Origin: Ancylostoma caninum
Lineage: Eukaryota; Nematoda; Chromadorea; Rhabditida; Ancylostomatidae
Assembly (NCBI GenBank): GCA_037903475.1
Contig: JBAJFG010000514.1
Span: 460,261-524,260, forward strand
DNA: 64,000 nucleotides
Direction: 5' to 3'
Under the pieces are notes generated by a model. That model saw only the letters and a program-made list of their open reading frames with translations, did no database searches and was not told where the DNA came from. Both the position numbers and the translations under genes were made by a program. Shown here piece by piece: positions 13,460 to 24,389 of this stretch (within the stretch, counting starts at the first letter, position 1; each line of letters begins with the position of its first letter).

Positions 13460-14240
13460 CAGAAAGCCGTGGCGGATGGCGTAGAAGGACGAAGGCCACG
13501 CAGCTGACGACCATCGTTGGGAAATCTGTAGCCTGGACGTAAACACAAATTTAGGCCCGTACGGAGACCAATCCAAAGAGATGATGAGTATCTAATCAAA
13601 GAGGCGAGTCCAGCATAAACGAGTAGAATGAGAATGCGACGACTCCAGACCAAATGGAGCAGGAGCGGCGTAAGCGACTGAAAGTAGACAACTGGAATTG
13701 AGGAGAGCAGAAGCAAACAAGGAACTCATAGTATTTATATGGGCAGACCAAATTACCACAAGATTAATGCTGAAAAGGGATTAGAAGACGAGATAACGTC
13801 ACGAGATGGAAGCATGAAGAGTATTTCGGACAACTGTCACGAATCCGGTGTCTACGTATGAGTTAAGAATATAAGCGCTGTAGACAAGGCGCTGCGATGC
13901 TCATCACTTGCGTCATGAGTGATGGATTCTGTGGGCGGAGATGAAGCCGGAGAGAAAGTAGCGTTCTGCGCCGCGGACAACTTATACTTAGTCCACAGCT
14001 GCGAATAACTGATGAGGAGATGTCAGGAGCTGGTCCCTTCGGAACTAGAGACCATCAAAGCAAAGCTAAACGCTTAGGAAAGTGTATAAATAGCTGCACA
14101 GGAAGGGTACGTGACGGCCTATCGGAAATGGAAAGATATCCGTCGAGCGAGTGACAAATCATGCGTGAAACAAGCAAAAAGAGGGCGTGAATGTTCAAAA
14201 GATCGCTTCCACCTGACGAGTCTTAAAGGACAAGTGGATT
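13460..14240 (+). other. Degenerate coding-like stretch
   Basis: Reading the plus strand across several stops and frame changes gives protein-like segments rich in Arg, Lys and Glu (for example ELVPSELETIKAKLN near 14040). The composition is unlike the A+T-rich flanks. A decayed retroelement or host pseudogene would explain this, but I recognise no domain. A translated search with frameshift tolerance would decide. Confidence 0.3.
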
Positions 14241-14480
14241 TAATATGCACCAGGAAAAAATGCTAGTTTTAAGTACTCTTGCACTTCTCAGTGATTGAAT
14301 AGTTGTTATTTTGGACTTGCCAATCTCCTGTCAAACTCATTTTTAACTAAATGAAAGTTTCAGTTCACACGTTAGTACATCTCCTATTATGATGAGCTTT
14401 GAGCCTTGGAAAATGAAAAAAAAAGAGAAAGAGAGTAATCTATATGTCCTTCCTTCTGTGTGAGCCTAACCAGGTAGTTA

Positions 14481-15226
14481 GTTGATATATTTATTTGATA
14501 CTAGCTGCCATACCCGGCTTCGCTCGGGTTTTCAATTTCTCCCGGCAATTTAAACCTGATGTCAACACTTGTTGAAGCAAAAAATCCTCTCAAAATGTCC
14601 ATCATTTGGTGATCAGCTTAGGTGTCCCCTCTTCATCCCTCCCTCTTCCCTTGAAAAAGGAGTGAACTTGCTTGACTGGTGAATAAATCCTTCTAAAATG
14701 TTTGCCTTCCCCCACGTTCAGCGTTTCAGAAAATCCCAGAAGGCACGTTTTCACCAACTCGTGTGCAAGAATGCCGAAAAATCAATAAAATCAATAAATC
14801 GATAATTTGGCGCAAAATGGTTCGTATTCTGGTCATATTCGTGTTCAGCGTATTGAGATACCCCAGTAGACATGTCTTTACCAGCCCATTATAAAGAATG
14901 GAGAAAATCAATAAAATCAATTATTCGATGATTTGGTGCAAAATGGTTGCCATATTCATGTTCTGCGCATTGACGTACCCCAGTAGGTGAGTTCTCGCTA
15001 GTCCCTGGTCAAGAAGAGCGGGAAAAAAATAAAATCGATGTAATCGATAAACTAATCGATAGTCCCAGGTGCGAAGTAGCCTATAACCTCCGCCGGCCCG
15101 TGGAGGGTCTACCTGCAAAATTTGGTCCGGGTCGGTTAATGCTTCGCAATTTCTACTATAAGTAACATACAAACACAAAAACATACAAACAAACAAACAA
15201 ACTTTCACTTTTATATATACAGATTG
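14481..15226. repeat. Interspersed repeat with CCCGGCTTCGCTCGGG motif and internal tandem units
   Basis: The repeat opens with ACTAGCTGCCATACCCGGCT at about 14499, a motif that recurs at the ends of repeat families in many invertebrates. It closes with a (CAAA)n stretch and TTTTATATATACAGATT. Inside, three related units of ~120 bp (from about 14739, 14860 and 14980) share CAATAAAATC, a GATTTGG(C/T)GCAAAATGG core and TACCCCAGTAG. The long minus-strand ORFs here arise from the repeat units. Confidence 0.7.
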
Positions 15227-15239
15227 TGCCTGACGTTTT

Positions 15240-16466
15240 AGAAGAGTAGCAGGAGACTTTTGGCGGTCTGGAACACCGAATAAAACAGTGAGCCACTTTC
15301 AACACAATATAAAGTTCATATAAGAGTAGATCTTCATAGTGGATGGAAAAAAAATAAAAATGCCCTTCAATTTCTGGAAGTTAAGCAGAAGAAATCATTA
15401 TTTTCTTGCCATCATCAATCACAATTGCGCCAGTGAAGAGATTCATGGGGGTTCCCAGCAGCATTATGATTCATCGCCTCTTCCAATGTGCACGAATTAC
15501 CCGGGAAAAATTGATATAAGTCGTCCGAGGAGCGACGAAAGATAATTGTGAAGATACAAGGCATTTATCATGAACTCGTCCAGCGTATAAACAGAAGGTC
15601 TAGAACCTTTCTGCTAACGTTTGCACTCTCACTACAGAAAGATGTGCCAGCAATAAGAATTCCCAGCTTTCCGGTGAAAATAGAATTTTTATCAAAGAAC
15701 ACGTATGCATGTAGCCCTTCTGATGCTGTGATTGAGATAACAATTACTGAAACGTCTTGGGTAGACGCGGAAAAATGCATTTCAAGTGGAAATCGGATAC
15801 CTTGCCAATTCTTGGTTTCCCCAGACAAAATTCAGCTCTTTTTTCTTATACCAAATAGCTAATCACTGCAATGAGATTGTATTTCAAGTCATCGTCAGGA
15901 ACACAGTGTCCTTGTTATTTTTGAAAAAAAAACAAGCACAAAAACGCCTCAATTCGCTGCGAATCCTCGCAAAACCATGGAATATTTTAGGAATTCTTTC
16001 TCAATCCTTGATAAAACTAAAGATATGGGAAGTGGATGATGTCGACACTACTGATAACGAAAATCTTCCACGCTTTTGTAGTAACGACTATGATGGGGTG
16101 CTGATTTTCTTTTACGAATAACACTGCTACGAATCTAGTCCACCTCTATGTACTGCTGTTTCAGCAAAAAAGTAAGACACTCCAAAAATAACAATTCCGT
16201 TTTAAATAGCTGAGGCAAGCCGCAATGATTTGGTGGCTATAGCTCTCTACTTACCTAGTACACATACATAGTATATTTGCGGCACCTGAACTTCTGCAAA
16301 AGGCCTTTGGGTCACCTTGTAGAACTTACCACGGATTTGATGTAGACATCTGATTAAACGATATTTTTACGAACAGTCGACATTTCGAGTAATTCGTTTC
16401 CCAATTATTTGAATGTTTGACACAACAGATAATTAAATTTTTGGGATTTTCCGAGTAGTTGACATG
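15240..16466. other. Spacer with overlapping opposite-strand ORFs
   Basis: A 104-codon plus-strand ORF (15548-15862) and an 86-codon minus-strand ORF (15568-15828) overlap almost fully. Neither has a recognised domain, and at most one could be real. Nothing else was identified. Confidence 0.4.
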
Positions 16467-16511
16467 TCGAAGAGCCCAAGAATCGAATGACTCGATTCTT
16501 GGGCTTTTCGA
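16467..16511. repeat. 20 bp stem-loop
   Basis: TCGAAGAGCCCAAGAATCGA is followed, after a 5 nt loop, by its reverse complement with one change. The surrounding ~120 bp contain further short TCGAGTA motifs in both orientations, so the hairpin is probably the core of a larger degenerate palindrome. Confidence 0.75.
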
Positions 16512-18105
16512 GTACTCGATGTTCCTAACGACAAGGAAAGCCTAATAAGTGAGTACTCACAAAATTCGACTTTCTCGGGTCAAATATCCACTTTCTGGAA
16601 TGGAAACTCGCTTCAGAAAGGCCTATAAAGGCTTAGCCTTGTCAATAATTCAGCTATTTGCTAAAAAATCAGAAATGCTCTCAGGGAGCGACGTATGTGA
16701 GAAATATTTGCAACAAAACACCATGCAGAGATGGGATCCTGGTGCAGGGAGCACGGAGTCTCTCATTCGAATGTCATTCTTTGGAAAACACGAGCATATC
16801 ACAATTACATTTTCTATTTATTGATAGATGGATACACTTACGATACGCAAGCCGAATAAAGGCGTGAAACGAGTACACGCAAAAAAATTTACCTTAACAT
16901 GCAGTGCAGTGGTCAGTGAAACAGTAAAATGAGATGCGTAGGAATGACAGGGAGACCTATCAAGAAAGGTGAGGGATCAAGGAACATTATTTCATCTGAT
17001 TGATTTACGTAATCCGAGCCTTTATCTAATTACAAATCTATGGCGTTTTTTCACGGAAATAGTGACATTTGGAGTGTTCAGGGTAGGCGTGCCTAATGAA
17101 ATGAGAAAATTTGAACCTCTGACTGCACAAACACGTTTATTATCACATCACGTCGTATTTATCACTGTATTAACTTTGATGTTCATGTGGAACACAATAA
17201 GAAAGGTAACATGTATGAAAAGCAGAACTCAGTGAAGTGAAGTGTTCAAAAACGTATTGTTTTCCTAGTAAACGTGGTCGAAGACTTCCTGATACGGCTT
17301 CCCATTAAGGCTCATCAGATTCACACAATCGCAACGGCTTGCGAAAAACAGAAACTCGACGTGGCAATTCAGAAGAGCAAACAGCAAAATATCTTCCCGA
17401 AAATCATGGATGGATTTCTTGAGAAATTAAGAGATGTCCTTAGGTGAGCAGAGTTCTACGGCATCAATCTGACGTGCTACAAATGTCGATGTTGGCGAGA
17501 ACTTTCGCAGAAGCAGATTTTCGCAGAACTTTCGAAATTTCACCACAAACTAATTTCAGAGCCCATTAAATCAAATTCTAAAGAATTCTCCACTGTAGCG
17601 ACAACTGGAATTAATTCCTCGAAGAGATCAAGTCTGGGAAAAGGTTCCAGTAAGTACCACATATATTTGGAGAGCTCTGCCCGTAGTGATATTTTAGTGA
17701 CGAACAACTACGGACTGCACGACAAAAATTGCACAGAGCAAGTTGGGAGCAGTTCTGAAGCAGAACTACACCAGTACTAAAGCTTGCGATGCGTCGTTAA
17801 GATATTGAGGGGGATAACGACACAAAGCATGTCGGGTTAGACCTTCATCATTACCTGCTGAAGAAACTTTATGTAGGTCCATGCAGTTCGCGGACCAAAG
17901 CTATGCAGTGCTGTATGCGAATTAATAATACAGTGCGAATTTTCATGGGATACATAGTGTTGATTCCAAAAAAAACTTGCATATTGGACTCAGTCTTGCA
18001 TTAGAGGTGAGAGTATCAATTGTAAATACCTTTTTTAGAAGTAGAGACCAACGTCGATGGTCATTGATGATGAAGGATGGAGGAGTGACAGGAGCAACCC
18101 GCCTA
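16512..18105. other. Spacer without a recognisable gene
   Basis: An 88-codon plus-strand ORF (16969-17235) has one hydrophobic stretch (SHHVVFITVLTLMFMW) that could be membrane-spanning, but no family match. The 17.3-17.8 kb stretch is mildly richer in sense codons but broken by stops. Confidence 0.4.
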
Positions 18106-18193
18106 CTGTGAGTGTGCCCCGCTTGTTGCAGTTAAGCTCCACCCACCCGCCTTTTGCTGGAGCATCTGGGGCGGCTTGAGACAATTTTGAATG
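18106..18193 (+). repeat. Diverged interspersed repeat, copy 1
   Basis: Shares AAGCTCCACCCAC, a G+C-rich middle and GAG-CAATTTTGA with 53406-53490 in the same orientation. It is too diverged for family assignment. Confidence 0.45.
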
Positions 18194-18199
18194 GTATTG

Positions 18200-19490
18200 T
18201 CAGCTGTGATGCACAATCCGTACAAGAAGGAAACGTTTTGACCTGCATCAATCGCTTTTCGACAGTTCTGTTTGCAAAATGTGTGCAAAATATGCGGCCG
18301 GAGTATCCCTGTTCTTGTTTTTGAAAGCAGCACTCACGCCAAAAAGAAAAACTCTCGTGGGGGGAATCGAAAATTGAGAGGGTATTAGCTCAAGTGTTTT
18401 CAGCTCCGAGATGATTGGGCTGAATGTAGTAAATAATTATTTAATGATCATTGATCTAATTCCATTTGTCTCGCCTACCGTCACCTTTCTTCATTTTCAT
18501 ATTTTCATTCCGAAAACACCTCAACCCACCCTCATATGTTTATGAGGGACGAAGGTATTTCGAAAACAACACAACCATAGCTCGGCTACTGGTATCAAAG
18601 CAGCCTATCCACCACTGGTTGTTGTATGTACGCTGGAGGATTGCTGTGTTGAATCCTTTTCTACCAGGGAGGAACGGAAAAAATGACTAGGTTGAAATTT
18701 CGGATGCTCAAAGATCGAACAACATACGTCATACAAGATGAACAACGTCGTAGTGACACTTCTGTTTTAGACATCATGTCAATGTCATTCTCTGATCACC
18801 TCACCAAGCCCTTCATCAGTAATGAATGCATAGCCAAGGGGCAGACAAGAAGCAGGAATTATAATCCAGCCACACAGATGCTGTCACTTAGTTGTGTTTA
18901 GCTGCACTACGGACATCTAAGTACGTACGTACACATCCACGTGCACGTCATGTTAAAGCAAAAAGTATCAAAACAAGATATCTCAAAGCCCTACTCCTTG
19001 ATGCTGGGCATTTACAGGATTAGCGTAGTGATAGTGATATCAGAACAAGTTGATGAAGATAGGGCAATTCTCGTGGAGCCGTTGGGAATTGCGAGAGGCT
19101 GAGTGAGTAAGGTTGTTAATATCATGTTCGAGAGTATGGCCTTTTACGAAATACCAACAGACACTGCTCCTGCACTTATTAAAGAGCGCTGACGAGCTGC
19201 GACACCCACGGTAAATGTTCGTCGGACGATGATGCATTGGATACTATGGAACATGACCTCGATGTTACAGGGAACCCTACCCAAAGGTTTAGCGCATGTC
19301 AACGTGGGCTAACGAGTTGGGGGGGGGCTGACCTCTTCGCGAGATATGCAATCACAATTGACGTTCCCCGTAAGCATTCTGCTGGTACCAAGGGACGTCA
19401 ATCACGACTGCACCTCTCCGTGGCCTAAAGCACCGCACCATCTACGCGGCGCGGGCAAGGCCACATCCGACATCCACAGCGCCCACCCAG
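18200..19490. other. Spacer without a recognisable gene
   Basis: Only ORFs of 60-80 codons, none recognisable. CGTACGTACGTAC near 18922 is a short alternating run. Confidence 0.45.
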
Positions 19491-19492
19491 TA

Positions 19493-19800
19493 CCCCAAGA
19501 ACAAGTTTTTAGCCCATCTCTGCTCCAAAACAACTAGCAGACAACATTTCAACTAGCAAATCTTTATCGACAAGGTTGACGTCATCATGCCACCCAAAGA
19601 CAAGTTGTCAGCATTTTTTCTCACGACAAATTGCCGACAAGGAAGAGCCGAAACAAATTGATGACCACTTTCCCCGAAAAATAACTTGCATCAAGTTGTC
19701 GACAAGCTTTGGAGCGAGAAATTTCAAATGCGATCAGAAACTTTTTCGTCAAATGCTTGTCATCAGTTTGTTTCTAGAGCAGCCGCACCGCGTAGGTGAG
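19493..19800 (+). repeat. Interspersed repeat rich in AAGTTGTCGACAAGCTTT, copy 1
   Basis: Aligns in the same orientation with 54580-54860. Shared blocks are CCAAAACAAC, a CTAGCAAATC/CTTTATCGACAAG block, GTCATCATG, AAGTTGTCGACAAGCTTTGG and GTCAACAG/GTCATCAG. The AAGTTGTCGACAAG motif and its variants recur inside each copy, which suggests an internally repetitive element of unknown class. Confidence 0.65.
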
Positions 19801-20281
19801 GCGGCACTCCAGATCACAGAGATGTGCAATCGTGATTGACACTCCCTGTAGGTTATACAGTAAAGAGGAAATAATTGATATGTTCCAATTCGAATATTTG
19901 ACTTGGGTCCCAAATAACTGATTGAATTAATTGAAATTTCCTGTTTTTCTTCAGTACATGGAAACGTAGGTCAACGTGTCCGGTAAAAGTGACATTTGGA
20001 TTTGCTGTTCAATGAAGGAAAAGGAAAGGCATCTGCTGTGTAAGGGGTGAGTTCGAACCCTTTTTTCAGGCCCATCAGTGCCAGCTTGTCCCACGTCACG
20101 CGTAATTGCATATGGTGGAACTGAAAAATGACCGGAGTCTCTTTAATATTTAGTTAGAATTTCTGCTAAAGCATTGTTTTTAGGGTGAAAACTCCAGGGA
20201 TCAAACTGCATCAATGAACCATCTAGTATTGCTGTCGAACGCAGGAATCAATCTGAATGAATCTTTTTTGGCTTTCGTAAT
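19801..20281. other. Spacer without a recognisable gene
   Basis: No supported feature. The B-box-like GAGTTCGAACCC near 20050 lacks the rest of a tRNA. Confidence 0.5.
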
Positions 20282-20285
20282 TTAA

Positions 20286-20888
20286 CCCATTGACGACTGC
20301 GCGCGTTTTCGCGTGTCTGGCGCGTGGGACCAACGCTCCTTTCGAGAGTGCGGCGCCCGCGTAGTTCCACACTGTTACAATAAGATAATTGAGGCCAAAA
20401 CAGATTGTTGTGCAAAAATAATCCAAAATCTAGTTCTAGAAGGTCACTAGTGTCATTAAACCAAAAAAAAGGAGAGAATCTATATCTTTCTTACTTTCTC
20501 TTAGGGCGAAAGAAGTTTGTAAGAGGCGTTTTGAGGGTTATAAGGAAGCATCCAGAGGATATACACGCTCGTATGGCTTTAGCCTGAACAATAAGAAAGT
20601 ACAAAATGCAAGGAATGTGTCTCTGTGTAGATAATGTGACTTTTCTGCAGATTATTTTCATCCACTACACAAAAAATATAATGCAATTTCTCGACTTCAA
20701 AATCACATCCCTTTCATGACGTTTGTCATCGTAAAGAAGAAAACTCCCTAAAATCAAAGTTATTTGGGGCATTGTTTGGAAGTACTGTACTCGTTTCCTA
20801 TGGAAATGCCTCGCATTAGTTCGAAATTAAGTTCCAGTAGTTGAAGAGAAGGGTGCGGCTCACCGGTGAGCCACGCTTCGTCAATGGG
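20286..20888. mobile_element. piggyBac-type non-autonomous element at TTAA
   Basis: TTAA at 20282-20285 is followed by CCCATTGACGACTGC. The right end is its reverse complement (…TCGTCAATGGG) followed by TTAA at 20889-20892. A TTAA target duplication with ends starting CCC is the signature of the piggyBac superfamily. The 603 bp interior has only a 60-codon ORF and no DDD transposase, so this is a MITE. A 16 bp perfect palindrome (GGCTCACCGGTGAGCC) lies just inside the right end. Confidence 0.85.
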
Positions 20889-21109
20889 TTAATGAGTTCT
20901 ATTATATTTGCTAACTAAGCAAGACACTGATGATCATCTCTCTGACTAATTCGGCAAGTATGTACGCTTAGAATTTTTAATTCAACGACAAAAGAATTCT
21001 AAGTTGGTGTGGTAATCCGATTAAAAAATCTGGTTATGCGCTCATTATTCAAAATTTAAGCCAAAAACGAACTCTTGTATGAGGTTATTTACAACTGCTT
21101 AATTTGATG

Positions 21110-21263
21110 ATATTTTCTATATGATTCTCGCTGCTTGTTTATCATTATGATTGATAGTTTTATTAATTTTCTGTCCATCTGAGGTCCCCGATCACTGGAG
21201 CGGAGACACCATTTTTTCCCACTCATCCCCACTCCCGCCCACTTTCTGCGTCCGCCACTGCTG
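21110..21263 (+). mobile_element. hAT-like MITE copy (right portion)
   Basis: The right end reads CCCGCCCACTTTCTGCGTCC followed by GCCACTG, identical to the terminus of the copy at 63039-63306 in the opposite orientation. Upstream are the family's A+T-rich middle and a GTCCCC block. The left end is lost or too diverged. Confidence 0.65.
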
Positions 21264-21269
21264 CCCAGA

Positions 21270-22960
21270 TACGAGTGTTGCTCAATCTCTTTTGTGTACC
21301 TGGACTTAATTCTTCAGAACCAAAGCAATCACGCGATGTTCTTCATTAAATCCTTCAAAATGGAAGCTCTGAAATTCATGAAAAAAACATTCGGATTGTG
21401 TCAAACAGATGGATGGTCCCTGCTCTGTGACGAGCACCTTCTCATCTATGTTCAGTTTGTGACCATGAACAACATGACTTTTCACCTCATATTCAGCAGT
21501 CGTTGCGGTATTTTCCTTGTGGTTTATGATGAGAAGAGTAGCTCAAGACAAATTTTCACAAGAAAAAAAAGGATGGAAGAAAACAACGCAGTAACAAGAT
21601 ATAATGATTTCAGGTAATTCAGAAATTTGTGCAATCAGCTAAAAAAAGCCTCTGCCAATATTGCGTTGGATGAAGGGTGCACTGAATTAGGTTTGGATGT
21701 ATGAGGACAACTATACGACTTTCAGTGATGAAATTACTCACAACGTCACCATCAGGCAACTGAATTCCGATCAATTTTAGGTAGGTGTGCATGCTTGGGT
21801 AAGTTTACGGTTGTTTCTATTTTAGTTGTACACGAATAAGTTTGAATTCGAATGAGGAAGAGTTGGCATGACTGGTGGGATATCTAACCGCAAAAAAAGA
21901 CACAGTGGATAGCACTGTTCCCATTCATGGCGCAACACCCCAGTCATGTGTTTACAGCACAGAAATACGTTTGTTCGTTAAGAAAAAGTGAGCACATCAC
22001 TACAAATGCTGGCTGTTTTTTTGAGCTAGGCAACATTTATTAAGGAAGAAGCTCGGGTGACTACTACTTCGTTGACGTCATCCAGTTCTCAGCAGCAAGA
22101 ACGAGCAGTTCTCTCGCTACCTTCTCTCTTTTCTACCGTCTTTCCTGGGGACATACCCATTCCAGGAACGTACTAGCCTTGATAGAGCATCGCTCTGTGG
22201 TTCATCAACCCCTGCATTTCTATTTTTGTGAAAAATCCTCATTGAAACCGAATTATTTTCAGAATGAAATTGCGAAGGAATGCCGAAAAAAAAAAGATTT
22301 TTGTCGAATAAAGGAGATCGGTGAAGGTGTTGAGAGAAAGTCATGTTCAATAAAAAAAAAATCAGTAACGACGTAGCCCTGCTGTTAAAACCACAGATAT
22401 CGGAACAATGATGTTTACCCTCCAACCACAACTTGATACATATATTGGCCAACCAATCACGTAGCGATAGGACCTTTGTTGCGAGGCAACTTTGAACACA
22501 ATTTAGAATGTGCAGGAGTGCCAGAATACCTCCATGACCCAAAATACCAAGCATTTCAGATGACTCACCACAGTCGCCATGGTGACCGTTGTTTGCTTGC
22601 TTGTATGGTAGCCTGAAACGAACTTTCTGCGAATAGGATTCACCAGGTTGTGAACGATGCGATTAATAAGTCATTCACGATCAATAGGGCATGATTTGGC
22701 GAAAAGAAGAAAGAAAACTGAGGAAGCTGTACAAGAGGAGAGTGAGCACAAGTTCGAAAGTTCATCTACTTGTTCATCTATTTTTTCACTGCACTGAATG
22801 GTGAACCAAAAAAAAAAACAAAGTGTTAGAAAATGTTCCGCTTTAATATCAGGAATAAATCCAGGATTTACAAGTGTGCTCCAGCCCATGAGGGCCAAAT
22901 GTAGCAGTTGCAAAATTGAATAAATAAATTGGACTTCAAAAATGAACGACTTCTGCGCCT
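21270..22960. other. Spacer without a recognisable gene
   Basis: Two longer ORFs (107 codons plus strand at 21294-21617; 145 codons minus strand at 22117-22554) have no recognisable motif. The second overlaps plus-strand A-runs and looks fortuitous. Confidence 0.4.
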
Positions 22961-22964
22961 GCGT

Positions 22965-23075
22965 GCATCACTGACGGTAACTAGAGTAAACATTTCAACA
23001 CCACAAAAATTTGTTAATCGTTAGCACTGGTGTCAAAAGTTTACCCCTGGGTGATCTCTGTCCTAATATTTGCAT
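22965..23075. repeat. ~100 bp TIR MITE copy
   Basis: The left side carries GGTAACTAGAGTAAACATTT. The right side carries the inverted counterpart (AAGTTTACCCCTGGGTGATC). Same family as 3882-3985 and 35905-36012. Confidence 0.55.
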
Positions 23076-23447
23076 CAGGACGCTCTAAACGTCCCAGATG
23101 TGCGATTCTTTGTGCCTTTGTGGTCCATATTGTAAACACATAATCAAGATAGAGGGCGGTATCTTACCAAGCGAACCGCCCTCCCGCATTATTCCTGTTT
23201 TCGTAGCTCATAGCGAGCACTTGTGGATAGAATTGCAGATAAATCTTGTTATCATCGCTGAACCACCGTCTAAGGGACCAGATCCCTCCCCACTAGCGAC
23301 TGGTGTGAAGGTAGGGGCCAAGAATCCTACGCGCCAGTACTCAAGGATTCATCCAGACTGTGAAATGAGTAAAATGAATCAAGAATAACGGAAGGGGCAT
23401 AGCGCCAGCATTGTTGCTACCTTGAGTGCGTTCCTACGGACTTCAAG
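23076..23447. other. Spacer flanking the Penelope-like element
   Basis: A 96-codon plus-strand ORF (23098-23388) has no recognisable motif. Nothing else was seen before the 12 bp target duplication. Confidence 0.45.
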
Positions 23448-23494
23448 TATAAGCTAATTTGCAGTATTCGTCCGTCGCGAAGCCTCATATCTCT

Positions 23495-23698
23495 TATATG
23501 TAGTTCAAAGTTGTCGAGACTTCGATATTAGCCACTTTATCAGGCAAGCTTTCGGCGCTATAACGCCATTATCAAGCCTACAAAATACAATACATCGTTG
23601 AATCAGGAGGAGATCGAGAGACTGCATCAAAAGAAGCCTCACCCAACGGCCGCCTGAAAGCAAATGAGGGGGGGGAATATTGGATAGTGATCTCTTAC
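23495..23698. repeat. Left inverted flank (pseudo-LTR) of Penelope-like element
   Basis: Nearly identical in reverse complement to 24168-24373. The main differences are the length of the G run (about 8 here, about 12 C on the other side) and small indels. The inner edge carries the stop codon of the nuclease ORF (23695-23697). Confidence 0.9.
23532..23590 (-). ncRNA. Hammerhead-like ribozyme motif, left flank
   Basis: Minus-strand counterpart of the fold described for 24282-24340, with the same core, stem II and palindromic AGCT. It lies in the left inverted flank, so the two motifs point outward in opposite directions. Confidence 0.4.
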
Positions 23699-24186
23699 GA
23701 GATCAACCTCAGTGCTTCCAGCCGCTCTTCTTTGTTGTTAATCTCTGGTGTTCTTCTTCTTATCTCCACCGCTTCCATCAACTTTCTTTCCAAAGTATTC
23801 GTTAAGAAGCGGTGAAGAACCGTGACCTCGAAATCAGGTGGGCGTTCTTGTGTATGGACGAGCGTACGATGCCTGGAGAAACTGCTCGTGGGATAAGAGC
23901 TCGGATTGTGAAGTGCTCTGCGGTGCTCATCAAGGCGCTGATGGAGCGGTCGCATAGTTTCACCGACATACTTTTGCCCACATCCCCGGCAGGTGATCAA
24001 GTAGACAGTTCCTCGCAGCTCGCAGATTTTTGAGTCCTTACAGTATCTACAGTCTCGAGTTTGACACTTCTCCTCATATTGGCGCGACGAAGTTAAGAGG
24101 TCTTTGAGATTCGGCGGTGGTTTGAAAATCAACCGAATCGGCAGGTGGGAGCTCTTAAGTAAGAGTAGTAAGAGATCACTATCCAA
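23695..24186 (-). pseudogene. GIY-YIG endonuclease domain of a Penelope-like element
   Basis: About 163 residues, read from a non-ATG position inside the right flank, so the N-terminus is truncated and the true upstream sequence (reverse transcriptase) is missing. Visible features in order: a Cys cluster (CQTRDCRYC, about residues 41-49), the GIY-YIG core VYLITCRGCGQKYVGET (about 61-77), a downstream Arg/His helix (LHQRLDEHRR), and a C-terminal Glu-rich helix (KLMEAVEIRRR). GIY-YIG nucleases nick DNA, and in Penelope-like elements the domain supplies the target nick. No internal stop is present over the domain. I infer a decayed or internally deleted retroelement rather than a host nuclease, because the ORF ends precisely in the inverted flank. 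Confidence 0.85.
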
Positions 24187-24373
24187 TATTCCCCCCCCCC
24201 CCTCATTTGCTTTCAGGCGGCCGTTGGGTGAGGCTTCTTTTGATGCAGTCTCTCGATCTCCTCCTGATTCAACGATGTATTGTATTTTGTAGGCTTGATA
24301 ATGGCGTTATAGCGCCGAAAGCTTGCCTGATAAAGTGGCTAATATCGAAGTCTCGACAACTTTGAACTACATA
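24168..24373. repeat. Right inverted flank (pseudo-LTR) of Penelope-like element
   Basis: Reverse complement of 23495-23698. It contains a C run of about 12 and the plus-strand hammerhead-like motif. Confidence 0.9.
24282..24340 (+). ncRNA. Hammerhead-like ribozyme motif, right flank
   Basis: Elements in type I order: stem I left strand AGGC (24291-24294); core TTGATAA (24295-24301), which differs from the canonical CTGATGA at two positions; stem II GGCG/CGCC (24303-24306 and 24313-24316) with one unpaired T before it; GAAA (24317-24320); a self-complementary AGCT (24320-24323) in place of stem III; then T and the stem I right strand GCCT (24325-24328). TTT and AAA continue stem I beyond an internal loop. 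A palindromic four-base stem III fits the known small hammerhead variants of Penelope-like elements that cut as dimers. The core changes may mean that this one is inactive. Confidence 0.45.
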
Positions 24374-24389
24374 TATAAGCTAATTGATG

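Larger units (their letters stand above)
23460..24373 (-). mobile_element. Short Penelope-like element with inverted terminal flanks
   Basis: The unit is bounded by a 12 bp direct repeat, TATAAGCTAATT, at 23448-23459 and 24374-24385. This is read as the target-site duplication. Inside are ~205 bp inverted flanks (23495-23698 and 24168-24373) and a minus-strand ORF with a GIY-YIG nuclease domain. Penelope-like elements are known for a GIY-YIG domain after the reverse transcriptase, for pseudo-LTRs in direct or inverted arrangement, and for hammerhead ribozymes in those pseudo-LTRs; all but the RT can be recognised here. The RT is absent, so this copy is non-autonomous. About 35 bp at the left edge (23460-23494) have no counterpart on the right. 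Confidence 0.85.

Noticed and set aside
20040..20065. tRNA B-box-like GAGTTCGAACCC
   Set aside because: No A box, no pairing T stem and no acceptor stem around it.
22117..22554. 145-codon minus-strand ORF
   Set aside because: No recognisable domain and it reads through antisense A-runs; considered chance.
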